Assembly: GCF_000346465.2 (NCBI RefSeq)
Contig: NC_034013.1
Span: 7,998,216 to 8,062,215 of the forward strand
Length of the DNA stretch: 64,000 nt
Reading direction: 5' to 3'
Origin: Prunus persica
Lineage: Eukaryota > Streptophyta > Magnoliopsida > Rosales > Rosaceae
How positions within the stretch are numbered: the first letter of the stretch is position 1; every line of letters begins with the position of its first letter. Position numbers and translations under genes: made by a program. The notes beneath the pieces were generated by a model. It was not told the DNA's origin. It saw only the letters and a list, made by a program, of their open reading frames with translations, and ran no database searches. Positions 58,655 to 64,000 of this stretch are shown piece after piece.

Positions 58655-61600
58655 GTGTGGGAATGTTTGCTTTTTATTGATCTCGTTCTTTCCAGTAATA
58701 CTAAATTCTATTACTGCACATATTATTTGTCATAGAGAATTACATGTTGAGTTGGAGTGTTCTTGATAATTGCTTTACTTTTCAAACAACACTTTACATG
58801 AAGAATACTATCATCTCTCTTATTGCTATAACCATAAATCTTTGTTTGAAATTGTTGTTTTGGTTGGCAAAGAGATTACAAAATCACATCCTGCATTTTT
58901 GTTACAACAAGTAAGAAATAATCTTAGTCTCTCTCATTCATTCATAGTTAATAAAATATGGAATGGCTTATTTGGCAAAATTTTGGCACATTACAACTTA
59001 AAAGTTCAGCCACTATATTATATTTTAATATAAATTTTTTAGATTTTTAATATATATATATATACAGTCCGGATCTCTTGGACTACAGGGGTCCAAGAGA
59101 TTTGTGGTCACTCACCGTTGGATGTAAATTCAACGGTTCACTCACTCTTGCACTCCTTTTAAGAAATTTTTTGAACCGTTGGATGTTACATCTAACGGTG
59201 GGTGACCACAGTCTCTTGGACCCTTGTGGTCCAAGAGGTCGGGGCTGTATATATGTATATATTATTTTTATTCAATGATATGTGACAATTATGCGTATAA
59301 TAATTGAATTTTGTGTGTCTTATTAAATATTTTTAAAAAAATACGTGTATTAAACACCCAAAATAAAAAAAAATATTATTTTTTTTGACGTCCATTGAAC
59401 TTCAAGCACTTATTATTTATTAAGTCATTTGTGAAATCAGTAACATATAAAGAAATAATAATTAAAACGTCATTTCTAATTAAACAGTAAAGCCGTGCGG
59501 CTATACTGCTTTTAAAACAAATTAGGAAAAAGACTATAGTCAGGCGGCTATACTATTTTTAAAATTTATTTTACCCAAAACGAGTATAGCACACGTGTAA
59601 AAATAAGTATAGCCACTCGGCTATTCTATTTTTTTTAGAGACATTAAGAAAACTGAGTACAGCCGGGGGCTATACTATTTTTAAAAAATAAATTTAAAAA
59701 ACGGGTATAGCTGCCCGGCTATACTATATATATATATATATAAAGGACCCGGCCAGCGCTTAGGGGCCACATGTCAAACAAGTAAAGCCAATTGGATATA
59801 CTATTTTTTGTTTTAAATTTAAAAATCCGGGTATAGCAGCACGGCTGTACGATTCTTTTTGTAAAAAAAATTTATTAAAACCCAGTATAGCCCTGTGGCT
59901 ATACTATTTATAGATATAAATTTGCTAGTTTCAACATCCAAAGCAAATATCTTCGAGAGAGAAACTTCACAGTAAATCAATTAGAGAGTTTATTTTTTTA
60001 TTTTTTTATTTATTTTTGTGTGGGAATGTTTGCTTTTTATCAATCTCGTTCTCTCTAGTAATACTTAATTCTATTACTGCACACATTATTTGTCATAGAG
60101 AATTGCATGCTGAGTTGAAGTGTTCTTAATAATTGCTTCACTTTTCAAACAACACTTTACATGAAGAATATTACCACCTCTCTTACTGCTATACCCATAA
60201 ATTTTTGTTTGAAATTGTTATTTAGGTTGGCAAAGAGATTACAAAATCACATCCTGCATTTTTGTTACAACAAGTAAGAAATAATCTTAATCTCTCTCAT
60301 TCATTCATAGTTAATAAAATACGGAACGGGTTATTCGGCAAAATTTTGGCACATTACAACTTAAAAGTTCGGCCACTATATTATATTTTGATATAAATTT
60401 TTTACATTTTTTAATATATATATTATTTTTATTCAATAATATGTGAGAATTATGTGTATAATACTTGAATTTTGTGTGTCTTATTAAAAATTTTGTAAAA
60501 AATACGTGTATTAAACGCCCAAACGAAAAAAGGTAATTTATTTTTTTGACATCCATTGAACTTCAAGCACTTACTATTTATTAAGTTATTTGTGAAATCA
60601 ATAACATATAAAGAAATAATAATTAAAACTTCTTTACTAATTAAACAGTAAAGTCGGACGGCGATACAATTTTTTAAACAAATCAAGAAAAATGGGTCTA
60701 GCCGGGCGACTATACTGTTTTTAAAAAAAAGAATTAGTAAAAATGAGTACAGCACACGTGTCAAAAATAAGTATAGCCATACGGCTATTCTATTTTTTAG
60801 ACACATTAAGAAAACTGAGTACAGCCGAGCGGCGATACTAAATTTAAAAACCGGATACCGTTGCCCCGCTATACTATATATAATAAAGGACCCGGCCAGC
60901 GCTTAGGGCCACGTGTTAAACAAGTAAAGCCAAGCAGTTATACTATTTTTCTTAAAAAAATATTTGTAAAAATGAGTATAGCACACGTGTCAAAATAAGT
61001 ATAGCCGCACGGCTATTCTATTTTTAGACACATTAAGAAACCCTAGTACAGCCGGGCGGCTATACCATTTTTAAAAAATAAATTTTAAAAATCGGGTATA
61101 GCCGCACGGCTATACTATATATAAAGGACCTGGCCAGCGCTTAGGGGCCACGTGTCAAACAAGTAAAGCCAAGCAGCTATACTATTTTAAAAAAAAATTT
61201 AAAAATCCGGGTATTTCCGCATGGTTGTACTATTCTTTTTTTTTAAAACATTATGAAAACCCGGTATAGCCCTGCGGCAATACTATTTATAGATATTAAT
61301 TTGTTAGTTTCAACATCCAAATCAGATATCGTAGAGAGAGAAACTTCACAGTAAATCAATTAGAGCATTCAATTTTTTTATTTTTGTGTGGGAATGTTTG
61401 CTTTTTATCGATCTCCTTCTCTCTAGTAATACTAAATTCTATTACTGCACACATTATTTGTCATAGAGAATTACATGTTGAGTTGGAGTGTTCTTGATAA
61501 TTACTTCACTTTTCAAACAACATTTTACATGAAGAATACTACCATCTCTCTTACTGCTATACCCATAAATCTTTGTTTGAAATTGTTGTTCTGGTTGGCA

Positions 61601-62921
61601 AAGAGATTACAAAATCTCATCCTGCATTTTTGTTACAAGAAGTAAGAAATAATCTTAGTCTCTCTCATTTATTCATAGTTAATAAAATACGGAACGTGTT
61701 ATTCGCCAAAATTTTGGCACATTACAACTTAAAAGTTCGGCCACTATATTTTATTTTAATATAAATTTTATACATTTTTTAATATATATATACATATGTA
61801 TGTATTACTTTTATTCAATAATATGTGAGAATTATGTGTATAATACTTGAATTTTGTGTGTCTTATTAAAAGTTTTGTAAAAATACGTGTATTAAACACC
61901 AAAACGAAAAAAAAAAGTAATTTTTTTTTATGTCCATTGAACTTCAGGCACTTATTATTTGTTAAGTCATTTGTGAAATCCGTTACATATAATAAATAAT
62001 AATTAAAACGTCATTACTAATTAAATAGTAAAGCCATGCGGCGATACTATTTTTAAAACAAATTAAGAAAAAGAGTATAGCCCGACGGCTATACTATTTT
62101 AAAAAAAAAATTAGCGAAAACAAGTATAGCACACATGTAAAAAGTATAGCCGCCTGGCGATTCTAGTTTTTAGACACATTAAGAAAACCGAGTATAGCCG
62201 GGCGGCTATACTATTTTTTAAAAATAAATTTAAAAACCGGGTATATCCGTCTGGCTATACTATATATATATAAGGGACCCAGCCAACGCTTAGGGGCCAC
62301 GTGTCAAACTAGTATAGCCAATTGGCTATACTTATTTTTTTAAAAATTTAAAAATCTGGGTATAGCCACACGGCGGTACTATTCTTTTTTTAAAAAAAAA
62401 TTATTAAAACCCAGTATAGCCCTGCGGCTATACTATTTATAGATATTAATTTGCTAATTTCAACATCCAAAGCATATATGGTATAGAGAGAAACTTCACA
62501 GTAAATCAATTAGAGAGTTCAATTTTTTTATTTTTTTATTTTTGTGTGGGAATGTTTGCTTTTTATCGATCTCGTTCTGTCTAGTAATACTAAATTCTAT
62601 TACTGCGCACATTATTTGTCATAGAGAATTACATGCTGAGTTGGAGTGTTCTTGATAATTGCTTCACTTTCAAACAATACTTTACATGAAGAATACTACC
62701 ACCTCTCTTACTGCTACACTCATAAATCTTTGTTTGAAACTGTTGTTCTGGTTGGCAAAGAGATTACAAAATCACATCCTGCATTTTTGTTACAACAAGT
62801 AAGAAATAATCTTAGTCACTCTCATTCATTCATAGTTAATAAAATACGGAACGGGTTATTCGGCAAAAGTTTGGCACATTACAACTTAAAAGTTCGACCA
62901 CTATATTATACTTTAATATAA
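56081..62921 (+). other. Conserved short frame repeated in array units
   Basis: Around 56150-56365, 57380-57584, 58820-59033, 60190-60390, 61573-61764 and 62700-62921 the same peptide recurs (KSLFEIVVLVGKEITKSHPA, then FLLQQVRNNLSLSHSFIVNK). It is 65-95 residues long and open in five of the six units; unit 4 has a TAG inside it. I recognise no family. CAACAAGTAAG in the middle could be a splice donor, so it may derive from an exon. Similarity among copies could reflect array homogenisation alone. Confidence 0.4.
59063..59250. mobile_element. Foldback MITE inside array unit 3
   Basis: ACAGTCCGGATCTCTTGGAC on the left and its imperfect inverse ending GTCGGGGCTGT on the right pair over almost 80 bases. 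The element is about 188 bp and flanked by TA-rich DNA, as for TA-targeting MITEs. The other units lack it. Confidence 0.8.
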
Positions 62922-63115
62922 ATTATTTATATATTTTAATATATATTATTTTTATTCAATAATATGTGAGAATTATGTGTATAATACCTAAATTTTGTGT
63001 GTCTTATTGAAATTTTTGTAAAATATATATATATATATATATATTAAACATGTAAAATACATATGTACCTAAATAATATGAGTATTGTACGTTTGCTTTT
63101 TAAAAAACGTAAACT

Positions 63116-64000
63116 TTACCTAGTCTTTAAGACGTTTGTAGAAATGCCACCAATGTCAGGAAAAATATGGTGATGTCTCTCGGGAATGGCATGAGGAATG
63201 GCACGTGGAATACGGTGGGAGCCGACGAAAAAGGGATGCTTAAGTGCCTCTGCAGCAGTCGGCCTCTTAGCAGGATCCCAAGAAAGAAGGGAAGTTATAA
63301 GCTGAATTGCAGACTCACTGGCAGATGGGATGCAAAATGAGAGACCAAACCCAGAAAACTGTGGAAACTGATACTCAACCTGCCCTGCAAGAATTTGCCC
63401 TTCAGGCCATGACTTCATGGTTGGGCTGCCTAGCACACTACAAATCCAAAACAGCTGCTCCTCCTTATTTTTACCGGGAAGTAGAGGGCGGAGGTTGAAC
63501 ATCTCAGCCAAGATTACACCCACAGCCCACATATCAACCTTGGAATCGTAGAAGCGTGAGCCGAGCAACACCTCCGGGGCTCTGTACCAGCGAGTTGTGA
63601 CATAATCTTTGAAAGGAATGCCCGGCTGAATCTTCTTAGCAGAACCCAAATCCCCAATCTTGACCACACCTTGCTTCACCAACAAGTTTTCCGGTTTGAG
63701 GTCACGGTGGCACCACCCATTCTTATGCATGTGATCTAGCCCAAGAAGAATTTGATGACACACATTCCTGATTTCTGCCTCATTGAATCTCTTCTTGTGC
63801 AGTTGCATAAATTGCAATAAGTTGCCCTCCATGAATTCAAAGACAAGGGAAGCAGTGCCATCAAATCCCACGAAAGCTTGTTTCAAATTGACAATATTCG
63901 GGTGGTTCTTCAACTGAGACAGAGACTCAACTTCCGCCATTTGGAGAAACTCCTCCCATGAAGTCAACCTCGATACCTCATTCTTCAGTTGCTTAATTGC
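63116..64000 (-). CDS. MAK/MHK-type (CDKF-4-like) Ser/Thr protein kinase, 5' truncated by window edge
   Basis: The frame is open from the window edge to TAA at 63116-63118 (294 residues visible). It starts at the beta-3 strand AIKQLK (Lys at 63992-63994). HPNIV, the HRDLKPENLL catalytic loop, a DLG in place of the usual DFG, the activation segment KDYVTTRWYRAPEVLL and VDMWAVGVI follow, then the end of the lobe (WDPAKRPTAAEALKHPFF). The layout and WYRAPE segment fit the RCK group (MAK, ICK, plant MHK). In these the activation loop normally has T-x-Y; here the Thr position is Lys. The glycine loop lies outside. There is no intron in 885 bp, unlike what I expect for plant MHK genes. Confidence 0.85.
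   Translation of the reverse strand, partial: AIKQLKNEVSRLTSWEEFLQMAEVESLSQLKNHPNIVNLKQAFVGFDGTASLVFEFMEGNLLQFMQLHKKRFNEAEIRNVCHQILLGLDHMHKNGWCHRDLKPENLLVKQGVVKIGDLGSAKKIQPGIPFKDYVTTRWYRAPEVLLGSRFYDSKVDMWAVGVILAEMFNLRPLLPGKNKEEQLFWICSVLGSPTMKSWPEGQILAGQVEYQFPQFSGFGLSFCIPSASESAIQLITSLLSWDPAKRPTAAEALKHPFFVGSHRIPRAIPHAIPERHHHIFPDIGGISTNVLKTR

Larger units (their letters stand above)
55129..63045. repeat. Tandem array, rest of unit 1 and units 2-6
   Basis: Unit starts, marked by CACCCAAACG or variants, lie at 56483, 57714, 59355, 60516 and 61897; the last unit ends near 63045. Each unit holds, in order: a CATTTGTGAAATCAGTAAC block; a run of six to nine palindromes of the form GTATAGCCG..CGGCTATAC; one or two copies of TATATAAAGGACCCGGCC with GGGGCCACGTGTCAAAC; a TTTCAACATCCAAAGCAGAT block; a T-rich tract; and a conserved short frame. 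Units differ by insertions (55627-55850 in unit 1, a MITE in unit 3) and a deletion in unit 2. Confidence 0.9.

Noticed and set aside
55129..63045. Integrated geminivirus-like DNA, because of palindromes and a TATA/CACGTG block
   Set aside because: No Rep-like frame and no nonanucleotide stem-loop were found; the palindromes are many and differ.
55129..63045. CRISPR-like array
   Set aside because: Units are over 1 kb, the spacers are not unique short sequences, and the host is a plant.

Overview
This is a nuclear segment of a flowering plant, very probably a eudicot. The evidence is a spliced host gene with GT..AG introns, AT-rich intergenic DNA, CACTA, Ty3/gypsy (Tat), hAT-like and MITE elements, and an endogenous plant pararetrovirus. 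My impression is a woody Rosaceae, but nothing here proves the family. Most of the window is transposons nested in transposons. I can support only one complete host gene and one host gene cut by the right edge.

Layout. 1-2728: 3' part of a CACTA DNA transposon (element A), inserted in one LTR of a Tat-type gypsy retrotransposon lying on the minus strand (2729-15899). That retroelement carries a decayed gag-pol and, converging on it from the other strand, a decayed intron-bearing plant-mobile-domain gene (3177-6798). 17167-17916: small hAT-like element. 18198-26313: endogenous florendovirus-like pararetrovirus whose left end is an inverted plus direct duplication of its right end. 26.7-28.3 kb: MITEs and a dispersed repeat. 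28825-33325: intact ten-exon AIM24-family gene. 34.0-35.95 kb: long-TIR element with a GRF zinc-finger fragment and a nested GC-rich foldback. 38994-39340: broken gene fragment.

From 39553 to about 63045 lies a tandem array of six units of roughly 1.15-1.6 kb, dense in palindromes. Its first unit is split by a solo LTR (TSD GCACA), and that LTR is split by a complete 13.8 kb CACTA transposon (element B, 39799-53612, TSD CGT). Element B carries a TNP2-type transposase gene with an internal stop, an apparently intact 715-codon gene joining a Ptta/En/Spm transposase domain to a Ulp1 SUMO-type protease, and a captured fragment of a host proteasome gene (RPN6). A MAK/MHK-type protein kinase without introns ends the window (63116-64000, minus).

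How the parts relate. Elements A and B are close copies of one family and appear recently active; a functional transposase from another copy could act on B. The terminal-type CGACG motif of this family also fills the introns of B at about two helical turns. The order of insertion can be read directly: array, then solo LTR, then CACTA B; and Tat element, then CACTA A.
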